Source: Granulosicoccaceae bacterium (GTDB lineage Bacteria > Pseudomonadota > Gammaproteobacteria > Granulosicoccales > Granulosicoccaceae). From it: a stretch of DNA of 62,932 bases. The first letter of the stretch is position 1; every line of letters begins with the position of its first letter. Shown here piece by piece: positions 10,633 to 18,712 of this stretch. The DNA is taken from contig JAHDCO010000020.1 in NCBI GenBank assembly GCA_020629835.1, forward strand, positions 1-62,932, given 5' to 3'. The translations under genes were made by a program, and so were the position numbers. Under the pieces are notes generated by a model that ran no database searches, was not told where the DNA came from, and saw only the letters and a list, made by a program, of their open reading frames with translations.

Positions 10633-13182
10633 ATGAAAAGCCATTACAGAGCGGTGGTGATCGGCGGAGGCGTCGTCGGGTGTTCCGTCTTGTTCCATTT
10701 GGCACGCGCTGGCTGGAAAGATGTGCTGTTGATTGAACGGTCGGAGCTTACCTCTGGATCTTCATGGCACGCGGCCGGTGGATTTCACACGTTAAATGGC
10801 GATGCAGATGTGGCCAAATTGCAGGCCTACACCGTCTCCCTGTACGACGAATTAGAAGCACTGTCGGGCCAGTCCTGCGGGCTGCACTTAACCGGCGGCG
10901 TCATGATGGCGGACACCCCCGAGCGCATGGATTTCCTGCGCCTGACCCACGCTCGCGGTCGCTGCCTGGGCATGCAGACCGAGCTCATCACCCCGTCCGA
11001 GGCGAAAGCCATGTTCCCGTTGATGGATGAAAGTCATTTTGTGGGTGCACTGTGGGACCCGGTGGAAGGCCACCTTGACCCGTCGGGCACCACCCACGCC
11101 TACGCGAAAGCCGCCAAAGTGCTGGGGGCCGACATTGAGCTTCGTAACCGGGTTGTGGACATCTCGCAAACCAGTGATGGCACCTGGTCCATCCATACAG
11201 AAAACGGTGTGGTGCAAACCGAGCACGTGGTCAACGCAGGCGGCTTATGGGCTCGCGAGGTGGGGCGTATGGTGGGCCTTGAGCTGCCGGTATTGGCCAT
11301 GGAACACATGTATCTATTGACCGACGAAATGCCCGAGGTGGTTGAATTTAACCAAAGCACGGGTCGTGAATTAATCGGGGTCATTGATTTCAAAGGAGAG
11401 ATCTATACGCGTCAGGAACGCAATGGCTTATTACTGGGTACTTATGAGAAAGCGTGTCGGCCCTGGTCACCAAACAACACGCCATGGGATTTTGGACATG
11501 AGCTGCTGGAACCGGACCTCGACAGAATCGCACCCTCGTTAGAAATTGGCTTCAAACACTTCCCGGCGTTTGAGCGGGCAGGCATTAAAGACGTCATTAA
11601 TGGCCCCTTCACTTTCGCCCCCGACGGCAACCCGCTGGTGGGGCCAGTGCCGGGACTTACGAATTTTTGGTGCGCCTGCGCGGTTATGGCCGGTTTTTCC
11701 CAAGGCGGTGGCGTTGGCTTAGCGCTAGCCAACTGGATGGTGGATGGCGACCCAGGTTATGACCTTTGGGGTATGGACGTTGCGCGCTTCGGTGACTGGG
11801 CCACGCTGCGCTACACAAACGCCAAAGTGCGGGAAAACTATTCACGTCGTTTTTCTATACGTTTTCCTAACGAAGAATTACCCGCCGCTCGCCCGCAACA
11901 AACCACCCCACTGTACGACACCATGGTGAAGGATAACTTCGCGGTGATGGGAGACAGTTGGGGGCTTGAATCCCCTTTGTGGTTTGCTCCGTCCGCTGAA
12001 CTTGCGCACGACATCCCTCGCTTCCACCGATCGAACGATTTTGAGCATGTGGGCAATGAAGTACGTGCAGCGCGTAATGGTGTTGGCGTGACCGAAATTT
12101 CCAACTTTGCCAAATACCAGTTCACCGGCCGCGATGCCGAAGCGCTGTTGAATCGATTGATGACAAACACGCTGCCTAACGTAGGGCGGATTGCGTTAAC
12201 ACCGATGCTCAATGAAAACGGCAAACTCATTGGCGACTTTACCGTCGCCAAAGCCGCTGAAGAACACTTCTACTTATGGGGATCCATCGCTGCACAGAAA
12301 TATCACCTGCGCTGGTTTGAACAACAACGCCCTGCAGAGGCTGATGTAAACATTCATGTGTTTGGTACCCAACTTGTTGGTTTAGCTATCACAGGCCCTA
12401 AAGCGCGGCTGGTGTTATCTGATTTAGCCGATGCGGACGTGACTAACGAGGCGTTTAAATTTATGGATCATCAAGCCATGGATGTAAACGGCGCCCCGTG
12501 TTTAGTCAACCGCATCAGTTTCAGTGGTGACTTGGGTTATGAAATCTGGATGGAGCCCTCCTACCAGAAAAAAGTGTACGACGGCATTAAAACCGCAGGG
12601 GAGCCCCACCGCATTGTCGACTATGGCATGCGCGCCCTGCTGTCAATGCGATTAGAGAAAAACTTCCCCACGTGGTTTGGTGAACTACGCCCAGTGTACG
12701 GCCCCTATGAGGCAGATATGGATCGGTTTATAAAGCTGAATACGAAAGACTTTATTGGAAAATCTGCAGCGGAAAATGAATTCGACACGGGTGGGCAAGT
12801 AAAGCGCGTAAGTTTTATCGTTGACGCTGTGGATGCCGACGTAATGGGCGACGAACCGGTTTGGGCAAAAATCGATGACGCAACGTTTGACACCGTCGTT
12901 CCGCCACACGAGTACGGCGCGCCCCGCTTTGATGCCACAGGCAGCAGTTGTATACCACCCCACCCTCAAAGAGACGGCGCGTGGCAAGTCGTCGGTTGGG
13001 TGACTTCAGGCGGTTACGGGCATTACGTTCAAGCCTCCTTAGCACAAGCCTACATTCCTACTGAATTAGCTTTACGCGATGAGGCGGGCTTATTTGAAAT
13101 TGAAGTGCTGGGCGAAAGACGTCCAGCACGGATTGCAATAACACCACCGTACGACCCAGACGGGTTGAATATGCGAAGTTAG
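10633..13182 (+). CDS. FAD-dependent dimethylglycine/sarcosine dehydrogenase family protein with GcvT domain
   Basis: 849 aa. The N-terminal DAO-type FAD domain opens with VVIGGGVVGCSV (residues 8-19). The SGSSWHAAGG segment contains H46, which aligns with the histidine that binds FAD covalently in dimethylglycine dehydrogenase. From about residue 440 on the sequence is GcvT/aminomethyltransferase-like and would bind tetrahydrofolate and capture the one-carbon unit. Members oxidise N-methylated glycines (dimethylglycine, sarcosine) or related compounds and pass electrons to ETF; an ETF-QO gene lies at the far end of this window but is not linked. No glycine betaine genes are adjacent, so the substrate is open. 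A possible terminator hairpin follows the stop. Confidence 0.85.
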   Translation: MKSHYRAVVIGGGVVGCSVLFHLARAGWKDVLLIERSELTSGSSWHAAGGFHTLNGDADVAKLQAYTVSLYDELEALSGQSCGLHLTGGVMMADTPERMDFLRLTHARGRCLGMQTELITPSEAKAMFPLMDESHFVGALWDPVEGHLDPSGTTHAYAKAAKVLGADIELRNRVVDISQTSDGTWSIHTENGVVQTEHVVNAGGLWAREVGRMVGLELPVLAMEHMYLLTDEMPEVVEFNQSTGRELIGVIDFKGEIYTRQERNGLLLGTYEKACRPWSPNNTPWDFGHELLEPDLDRIAPSLEIGFKHFPAFERAGIKDVINGPFTFAPDGNPLVGPVPGLTNFWCACAVMAGFSQGGGVGLALANWMVDGDPGYDLWGMDVARFGDWATLRYTNAKVRENYSRRFSIRFPNEELPAARPQQTTPLYDTMVKDNFAVMGDSWGLESPLWFAPSAELAHDIPRFHRSNDFEHVGNEVRAARNGVGVTEISNFAKYQFTGRDAEALLNRLMTNTLPNVGRIALTPMLNENGKLIGDFTVAKAAEEHFYLWGSIAAQKYHLRWFEQQRPAEADVNIHVFGTQLVGLAITGPKARLVLSDLADADVTNEAFKFMDHQAMDVNGAPCLVNRISFSGDLGYEIWMEPSYQKKVYDGIKTAGEPHRIVDYGMRALLSMRLEKNFPTWFGELRPVYGPYEADMDRFIKLNTKDFIGKSAAENEFDTGGQVKRVSFIVDAVDADVMGDEPVWAKIDDATFDTVVPPHEYGAPRFDATGSSCIPPHPQRDGAWQVVGWVTSGGYGHYVQASLAQAYIPTELALRDEAGLFEIEVLGERRPARIAITPPYDPDGLNMRS

Positions 13183-13188
13183 TGCTAT

Positions 13189-13207
13189 CGGTGCACTTTA
13201 CGCACCG
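13189..13207 (+). terminator. Short hairpin after the flavoprotein gene
   Basis: CGGTGC and GCACCG form a six-base-pair stem with a seven-base loop, starting 6 bases after the stop codon. No T-run follows, so termination is uncertain. The rest of the 13183-13411 spacer shows no further clear structure. Confidence 0.35.
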
Positions 13208-13411
13208 CACCGATTCGAATATTTCATACCGTTGCAGATCACCCATTAACGTGGTCAATACGCACCAATATGTTGTGAATCAAAACTGGATTGTGTGTTC
13301 AAAAACACCTTAACCATCGGTAAATCCCCTTTATTCGAGTGGGGTTAGTCGTGCAGCGGCTTCACAAACGTTGCCGTTAAGATAGACCCGTCGAATTGAT
13401 GAGCTAAGCGA

Positions 13412-14023
13412 TTGTCTGATCCAGTTACGGCCAACAACCCGTTAGTGGTCGTTGTAGATACAAGCGCAGCCCGCGCTGCGATCATCAAATCTGGATTGCA
13501 AGCGGCAGGCTACACCAAAGTAGAAATCCTGCTTGACGACGACTCTCTCGCGTCCAGCATTGAAGCACTCGACCCAGACGTCATCATCATTGACGTTGAA
13601 AACCCCAAACGCAATCAGATAGACAACATGCTGCAGTTAACTAAGGCGGTTAAACGCCCAGTAGCCATGTTTGTTGAAGAATCGGATAAGAAGACCACTG
13701 AACGCGCCATTGAAGCCGGTGTTTCTGCCTACGTGGTAGACGGATTCAGAGAGGATCGAATCCACACCATCATGGAAATGGCTATCACTCGTTTCAACGC
13801 GTTTGCTCGACTCGAACGAGAGCTGGAGTCAGCCAAATCAAGCCTTAGCGAACAAAGCACGCTGAACCGTGCGAAGCACGTGTTAATGGAGCACAGAAAA
13901 ATAAGCGAACGGGAAGCGCATCAGTTACTGCAAAGAACAGCCATGAATCAAAACCGCCGAATGGTGGAGGTTGCTGAAAACCTCATCATGTCAGCATCAA
14001 TACTGAATGACTCCAACAAATGA
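13412..14023 (+). CDS. nasT: NasT-type ANTAR-domain antiterminator of nitrate assimilation
   Basis: 203 aa. Residues about 10-130 form a receiver-like domain whose usual acidic pocket is not intact (VVVDTSAARA where a phosphorylatable receiver has paired acids), as in NasT pseudo-receivers. Residues about 150-200 form an ANTAR RNA-binding domain (AKHVLMEHRKISEREAHQLL and following helices). In Azotobacter and Pseudomonas NasT binds the leader RNA of nitrate genes and prevents termination, and NasS holds it inactive without nitrate. The start is TTG at 13412; an in-frame TGA at 13400-13402 rules out a longer protein. A matching two-hairpin target lies downstream at 14230-14272. No nasS is present in the window. 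Confidence 0.9.
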   Translation: MSDPVTANNPLVVVVDTSAARAAIIKSGLQAAGYTKVEILLDDDSLASSIEALDPDVIIIDVENPKRNQIDNMLQLTKAVKRPVAMFVEESDKKTTERAIEAGVSAYVVDGFREDRIHTIMEMAITRFNAFARLERELESAKSSLSEQSTLNRAKHVLMEHRKISEREAHQLLQRTAMNQNRRMVEVAENLIMSASILNDSNK

Positions 14024-14046
14024 ATTCGTTAGTAACAAATTCAGAT

Positions 14047-14094
14047 GTTGTTGGTAGCGCGAAAACTCTGAAGAGTTTTGGTGCGAGCAACAAC
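14047..14094 (+). other. Long inverted repeat after nasT
   Basis: Outer arms GTTGTTG (14047-14053) and CAACAAC (14088-14094) flank an inner perfect eight-base-pair stem AAAACTCT/AGAGTTTT (14062-14079), with poorly paired sequence between. There is no T-run. It may be a weak terminator, an mRNA-stabilising stem or a processing site in the nasT-nrt transcript; the sequence does not decide between them. Confidence 0.4.
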
Positions 14095-14229
14095 CCTAAT
14101 GCACGAACATAGTGCAAGACAAATTTACTCAAAAGAGCGCAGTTGTTACAAGTGATTGAAAGTTAGGCCAATTTTACCAAAGGCACGTTTGGCACAGTTA
14201 GTTCATTAGCTGTCATGCAAAAAACGAAT

Positions 14230-14272
14230 GCGGTCTAATGGCGGATCGCAGGAATTTACAGCAACGCCGCTG
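14230..14272 (+). promoter_or_regulatory. ANTAR-binding RNA element with two hexaloop hairpins
   Basis: Hairpin P1 (14230-14249) pairs GCGGTCT with GGATCGC around the hexaloop AATGGC. Hairpin P2 (14259-14272) pairs CAGC with GCTG around the hexaloop AACGCC. Both loops have A at position 1 and G at position 4, which is the established recognition signature of ANTAR proteins. The linker is nine bases. The last seven bases of P2 (GCCGCTG, 14266-14272) are also the first bases of the downstream terminator stem, so P2 and terminator cannot form together. Binding of NasT to P1-P2 would favour read-through into nrtA. Confidence 0.88.
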
Positions 14273-14333
14273 AATCGATGCGCACACACAGGCTCCACGC
14301 TTGAGTGTGTGCATCGGTGCAGCGGCTTTTTTT
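14266..14333 (+). terminator. Regulated leader terminator upstream of nrtA
   Basis: The 5' arm from 14266 (GCCGCTGAATCGATGCGCAC and on) pairs with the 3' arm ending at 14326 (GCATCGGTGCAGCGGC), interrupted by one mismatch, one G-U pair and a two-base bulge. Seven T follow at 14327-14333. It lies 60 bases before the nrtA start and is the controlled element of the ANTAR leader. Confidence 0.9.
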
Positions 14334-14392
14334 GTGGCCGTTTTTTTTACTTCATAAAAACACAGTAGTACATCTTTAGGAGAACTCAACGA

Positions 14393-15775
14393 ATGATCAA
14401 CTTCAAACAACGAGGTTGTAAGGCTTTAGCCGCTGTGACGATGTTTGCAGCCTTTGCAGCTCCAGTATTTACCGTTCAAGCGGAAATGCTGGACGTGGAA
14501 AAAGACGAATTAAAGTTTGGCTTTATCAAACTCACCGACATGGCGCCATTGGCTGTTGCCTATGAGCTCGGTTACTTTGAAGACGAAGGCCTGTTCGTCA
14601 CCTTGGAGCCACAGGCGAATTGGAAGGTATTACTAGATCGGGTTATCACGGGTGAATTAGATGGTGCGCACATGTTGGCTGGCCAACCGCTGGCCGCCAC
14701 CATCGGCTTCGGTACCGAAGCACACATCGTCACCCCCTTCTCCATGGACTTAAACGGAAACGGCATCACCGTGTCGAATGAAGTGTGGGAGATGATGAAA
14801 GAGAACATTCCACACGACGCTGAAGGTAAACCCATTCACCCGATCTCCGCTGAGTCGCTGGTACCGGTGGTACAGAAATTCAACGACGAAGGCCAGACCT
14901 TTAACATGGGTATGGTTTTTCCGGTATCCACGCATAACTACGAGCTGCGCTACTGGTTAGCAGCCGGTGGCTTGAACCCCGGTTTTTACTCACCCACTGA
15001 CGTCTCCGGCCAAATCGAAGCCGACGTACTGTTATCGGTTACACCGCCGCCTCAAATGCCCGCCACACTTGAAGCAGGAACCATTCACGGTTACTGCGTA
15101 GGCGAGCCTTGGAACCAAGCGGCCGTGTTCAAAGGTATTGGTGTACCCGTTATTACTGACTACCAAATCTGGAAAAACAATCCAGAGAAAGTGTTCGGTT
15201 TAACCAAAGAATTTACCGAAGAGAATCCGAACACCACACTCGCTTTGACTAAAGCGTTAATCAGAGCGGCTAAGTGGTTGGATGAAGACAACAACGCGAA
15301 TCGTCTGGAAGCGGTAGAAATGTTAGCCCGCTCTGAATACGTCGGTGCGGATGCAGAAGTTATTGCTAATTCCATGACTGGTACATTCGAATTTGAGAAA
15401 GGCGATAAGCGGGACATTCCAGACTTTAACGTGTTCTATCGCTACTACGCGAACTACCCCTACTACTCCGATGCGGTTTGGTACTTAAGCCAAATGCGCC
15501 GTTGGGGTCAGATTTCAGAAGCAAAAGATGACAGCTGGTACCACGATGTGGCGAAGTCCGTGTACTTACCGGAAACCTACTTAACGGCCGCACGCATGTT
15601 GGTGGAAGAAGGTTATGTGGAAGAAGCGGACTTCCCTTGGGATAGCGACGGCTTCCGTGCTCCCACACCGGCGACAGACATTATCGACGGCATTGGCTAC
15701 GACGGTCGTACACCTAACGCATACCTTGAGAGCCTGACTATTGGTTTGAAAGGCACCGATATGGTTAACAACTAA
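14393..15775 (+). CDS. nrtA: Nitrate ABC transporter substrate-binding protein
   Basis: 460 aa periplasmic binding protein of the NrtA/CmpA family. The N-terminus (basic [10 protein letters not shown], hydrophobic [14 protein letters not shown], then VQA-EM) is a signal peptide cut near residue 31. The mature protein begins with the family's typical [19 protein letters not shown]. The export signal argues for the transporter component rather than cytoplasmic NasS, which is homologous. An AGGAG ribosome site precedes the ATG. The gene follows the ANTAR leader and starts the structural part of the operon nrtA-nrtB-nrtCD-nirB-nirD-nasA. Nitrate is the inferred ligand from the neighbouring nitrate and nitrite reductases; cyanate or nitrite transport cannot be excluded. 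Confidence 0.92.
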   Translation: MINFKQRGCKALAAVTMFAAFAAPVFTVQAEMLDVEKDELKFGFIKLTDMAPLAVAYELGYFEDEGLFVTLEPQANWKVLLDRVITGELDGAHMLAGQPLAATIGFGTEAHIVTPFSMDLNGNGITVSNEVWEMMKENIPHDAEGKPIHPISAESLVPVVQKFNDEGQTFNMGMVFPVSTHNYELRYWLAAGGLNPGFYSPTDVSGQIEADVLLSVTPPPQMPATLEAGTIHGYCVGEPWNQAAVFKGIGVPVITDYQIWKNNPEKVFGLTKEFTEENPNTTLALTKALIRAAKWLDEDNNANRLEAVEMLARSEYVGADAEVIANSMTGTFEFEKGDKRDIPDFNVFYRYYANYPYYSDAVWYLSQMRRWGQISEAKDDSWYHDVAKSVYLPETYLTAARMLVEEGYVEEADFPWDSDGFRAPTPATDIIDGIGYDGRTPNAYLESLTIGLKGTDMVNN

Positions 15776-15812
15776 CCGCTGTATTCACTGAGCACGTAAT
15801 TGGAGAACGCTG

Positions 15813-16886
15813 ATGTCTAATGCCACTGTCGCAATGCAAGAGCCGAGTGAACGGCGCGGAAAAGTCTTTTCAATGATCAACCGGGCCAGCGGATGGTTGG
15901 ATGCTTTCGGATTTTCCTGGCTGGTGCCCATACTTAAATTGGCCGCCGGGGATAGCCCAAAAGAGCAAATGCAGGAACTCAAACGGGTTCTACTCATTCC
16001 ACTGCTCGGAATATCCTTGTTCCTTCTCGCATGGACAGTGCTGGCACCCACCGTGAAAACATCCTTAGGCGCTGTGCCTGGGCCTGCACAAGTGTGGACT
16101 CAGGCCGGTGCACTGTGGGATGACCACGTACGGGAGCGTGAAAAGGCGGCAGCGTTCTACCAACGTCAAGACGATCGGAACGCCAAACTTATCGAAGCCG
16201 GTAACGAAGATAAGGTGAAGTTTCGTCAGTACACCGGTAAGCCCACATACATCGATCAAATTGGAACCTCTCTCCTTACCGTAGGTTTAGGATTTTTAAT
16301 CGCCACCTTGATTGCCGTGCCCTTGGGTGTTGCCTCGGGTTTATCGCGCACGGTTAACGGTGCGATAAACCCGCTGGTTCAAATATTTAAACCGGTATCA
16401 CCGCTGGCATGGTTACCGATAGTCACCATGATTGTGTCAGCAGCCTATACAGACCCCAGTGACTGGTTACCCAAATCATTACTCATTAGTGCGGTTACCG
16501 TGACTTTGTGTTCGATGTGGCCCACGCTCATCAACACAGCTTTAGGTGTTGCATCGGTTGATAAAGACTTAATGAACGTAAGCAAAGTCCTGCAACTACC
16601 CACATACAAAACCATCACTCAAATTGTTCTGCCCTCTTCCCTACCACTGATCTTTACCGGTCTACGGCTGTCACTGGGGGTTGGCTGGATGGTACTAATT
16701 GCAGCCGAGATGTTGGCTCAAAACCCAGGATTGGGAAAGTTTGTCTGGGATGAATTCCAGAATGGGTCTTCTCAGTCGTTGGCCAAGATCATGGTGGCGG
16801 TATTAACCATCGGCATCATTGGCTTCTTGTTAGATCGAATTATGTTCGCGTTACAAAAAGCCTTTACGTTTGGGGCCAGCCGGTAA
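15813..16886 (+). CDS. nrtB: Nitrate ABC transporter permease
   Basis: 357 aa inner-membrane permease of the BPD_transp_1 type. A hydrophobic segment near residues 50-65 is followed by a charged periplasmic stretch of roughly 70 residues and then by the five-to-six-helix permease core from about residue 150. The EAA-like coupling loop that contacts the ATPase is near LPSSLPLIFTGLRLSLGVGW. It lies 37 bp after nrtA and 6 bp before the ATPase gene, so it is part of the same transcript. Confidence 0.92.
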   Translation: MSNATVAMQEPSERRGKVFSMINRASGWLDAFGFSWLVPILKLAAGDSPKEQMQELKRVLLIPLLGISLFLLAWTVLAPTVKTSLGAVPGPAQVWTQAGALWDDHVREREKAAAFYQRQDDRNAKLIEAGNEDKVKFRQYTGKPTYIDQIGTSLLTVGLGFLIATLIAVPLGVASGLSRTVNGAINPLVQIFKPVSPLAWLPIVTMIVSAAYTDPSDWLPKSLLISAVTVTLCSMWPTLINTALGVASVDKDLMNVSKVLQLPTYKTITQIVLPSSLPLIFTGLRLSLGVGWMVLIAAEMLAQNPGLGKFVWDEFQNGSSQSLAKIMVAVLTIGIIGFLLDRIMFALQKAFTFGASR

Positions 16887-16892
16887 ACGATC

Positions 16893-18707
16893 ATGGATAA
16901 AGCAAACACAAAATACTTAGAAGTTTCAAACCTTTCAAAACACTACGGTGAAGGTGCGAACCGAACCGATGTGTTGAAAGACGTCAACCTGAATGTGGCT
17001 GAGGGTGAATTCATTGCCATTGTCGGGTTCTCGGGTTCGGGTAAGACCACGTTGATTTCAACCTTAGCGGGGCTGATCGAAGGTGACGGTGGTGGTGTCA
17101 TCTTCAAAGACCAAGAGATTGATGGGCCCAGTGCTGAACGCAGTATCGTATTTCAGTCCTACTCGCTGATGCCCTGGTTGAGCGTGAAAGGCAATGTGGC
17201 ACTTGCCGTTGATCAGGTGCATAAAAGCATGAGCCGTAAAGAACGTGCAGACATCGTGGATAAGTACATTGACATGGTCGGGCTGACGCCTGCCAAAGAT
17301 CGCTTACCGGCGGAGCTTTCTGGTGGCATGAGACAGCGAGTAGCGGTAGCCCGAGCCTTAGCGATGCAATCTGAAGTGCTGTTACTCGACGAGCCCTTAT
17401 CGGCATTGGATGCGTTGACTCGTTCAAAGCTGCAAGCAGAGTTTGCCGACATCTGTGAAAAAGAGCGCAAGACCATCGTGTTGGTTACCAACGATGTGGA
17501 CGAAGCCATCTTGTTGGCTGATCGGGTTATCCCGCTAACGCCGGCACCCAATGCCACGTTGGCCAAGGAATTTAAGGTCGACATCGCTCGACCGAGAAAC
17601 GCGAGCGCTATGAATTCGGACGAAACTTTCATAAAGCTACGCGCCGAAATTACCGCGTACCTGATGGCTATGAAAACCGAAAGTGACGCAAAGGAAGAAG
17701 CACAAACCCAACTACCGAACGTTATCCCGTTTGCAGGTAAAAAAGATAGAGATGCTGTGCCTAAGGCTTACGCGGAAGCCGCTCAAAGCGTTAAAGACGA
17801 TCGCTACCTGGAGTTATCAAAGCTCAGTAAAGTGTACCCCACCCCGAAAGGCCCATTAACTGTTGTCGATGAAATTGATTTCACGATTAAAAAAGGCGAA
17901 TTCATTACGCTGATTGGTCACTCGGGCTGCGGTAAATCCACGGTGCTTTCAATGGCCGCTGGGCTTAACTCCATCACCAATGGTGGAATTCTCTTAGATG
18001 GTAAGCACGTAGTAGATGGAAGCCCGGAGCGTGCGGTTGTGTTTCAATCGCCTTCGCTAATGCCTTGGTTGACGGCGTATGAAAACGTGGCCTTAGGCGT
18101 TGAGCAGGTCTACCCGAACGCATCAAAATCTGAACGATGTGATGTCATCGAGTATTACTTACAAAAAGTCGGCCTGGCGGATTCCATGCACAAATCCGCG
18201 CAGGATCTGTCAAACGGCATGAAACAACGTGTGGGTATTGCTCGAGCGTTTGCTCTATCTCCTAAACTGCTGTTGTTGGACGAGCCGTTCGGCATGCTGG
18301 ATTCGTTAACCCGTTGGGAACTGCAGGACGTGTTAATGGATGTGTGGACGCGCACTAAGGTTACAGCCATTTGCGTCACGCACGATGTGGATGAAGCTAT
18401 CTTGCTGGCAGACCGAGTACTCATGATGTCAAACGGTCCTAACGCAAAGATCGGCAACGTGATGGAAGTTGATTTACCTCGCCCACGCTCTCGTGAAGCC
18501 TTACTGGCACATGATGACTACTACGCGTATCGCGAAGAGCTACTTGAATTCCTCGAAGCCTACGAAGGCGGTGCCAACCCATCCGAGGAAAAACTGTCCA
18601 GTATTTCTGCCAAGCGCGAAAAGCGTTTACAACGCCAACGCTCACAAGCGCCTCTGCCAGCGCCTTTGCAAGCGCCTTTGCAAGCGCCTGTGGCAGCGGT
18701 GGAGTAG
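16893..18707 (+). CDS. Nitrate ABC transporter, two fused ATPase domains (NrtC-NrtD type)
   Basis: 604 aa with two complete ABC ATPase domains in one chain. Domain 1 (about 8-260) has Walker A GFSGSGKT at 45-52, signature LSGGMRQR at 142-149 and Walker B LLLDEP; its H-loop reads VTNDVDEA, with Asn200 in place of the usual His. Domain 2 (about 305-560) has Walker A GHSGCGKS at 342-349, signature LSNGMKQR and a normal H-loop VTHDVDEA (H497). Cyanobacteria use separate NrtC and NrtD; here one polypeptide supplies both nucleotide-binding sites. The C-terminus carries an Ala-Pro-Leu repeat tail not needed for the ATPase fold. The asymmetry suggests that only one site is fully catalytic. Confidence 0.93.
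   Translation: MDKANTKYLEVSNLSKHYGEGANRTDVLKDVNLNVAEGEFIAIVGFSGSGKTTLISTLAGLIEGDGGGVIFKDQEIDGPSAERSIVFQSYSLMPWLSVKGNVALAVDQVHKSMSRKERADIVDKYIDMVGLTPAKDRLPAELSGGMRQRVAVARALAMQSEVLLLDEPLSALDALTRSKLQAEFADICEKERKTIVLVTNDVDEAILLADRVIPLTPAPNATLAKEFKVDIARPRNASAMNSDETFIKLRAEITAYLMAMKTESDAKEEAQTQLPNVIPFAGKKDRDAVPKAYAEAAQSVKDDRYLELSKLSKVYPTPKGPLTVVDEIDFTIKKGEFITLIGHSGCGKSTVLSMAAGLNSITNGGILLDGKHVVDGSPERAVVFQSPSLMPWLTAYENVALGVEQVYPNASKSERCDVIEYYLQKVGLADSMHKSAQDLSNGMKQRVGIARAFALSPKLLLLDEPFGMLDSLTRWELQDVLMDVWTRTKVTAICVTHDVDEAILLADRVLMMSNGPNAKIGNVMEVDLPRPRSREALLAHDDYYAYREELLEFLEAYEGGANPSEEKLSSISAKREKRLQRQRSQAPLPAPLQAPLQAPVAAVE
18648..18695 (+). repeat. Four 12-bp repeats encoding an Ala-Pro tail
   Basis: Units start at 18648, 18660, 18672 and 18684, each close to GCGCCTTTGCAA, and the two middle copies are identical. 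They encode APLP, APLQ, APLQ and APVA at the extreme C-terminus of the fused ATPase, just before its stop. The array is likely to have grown by slippage. Confidence 0.85.
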
Positions 18708-18712
18708 AGCTA

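Noticed and set aside
14213-14410. A 65-codon minus-strand frame over the nrtA leader.
   Set aside because: The sequence is fully explained by the ANTAR hairpins, the terminator and the nrtA start.
14393-15775. Reading the NrtA-like protein as the cytoplasmic sensor NasS.
   Set aside because: It has a clear signal peptide and is followed directly by permease and ATPase genes.
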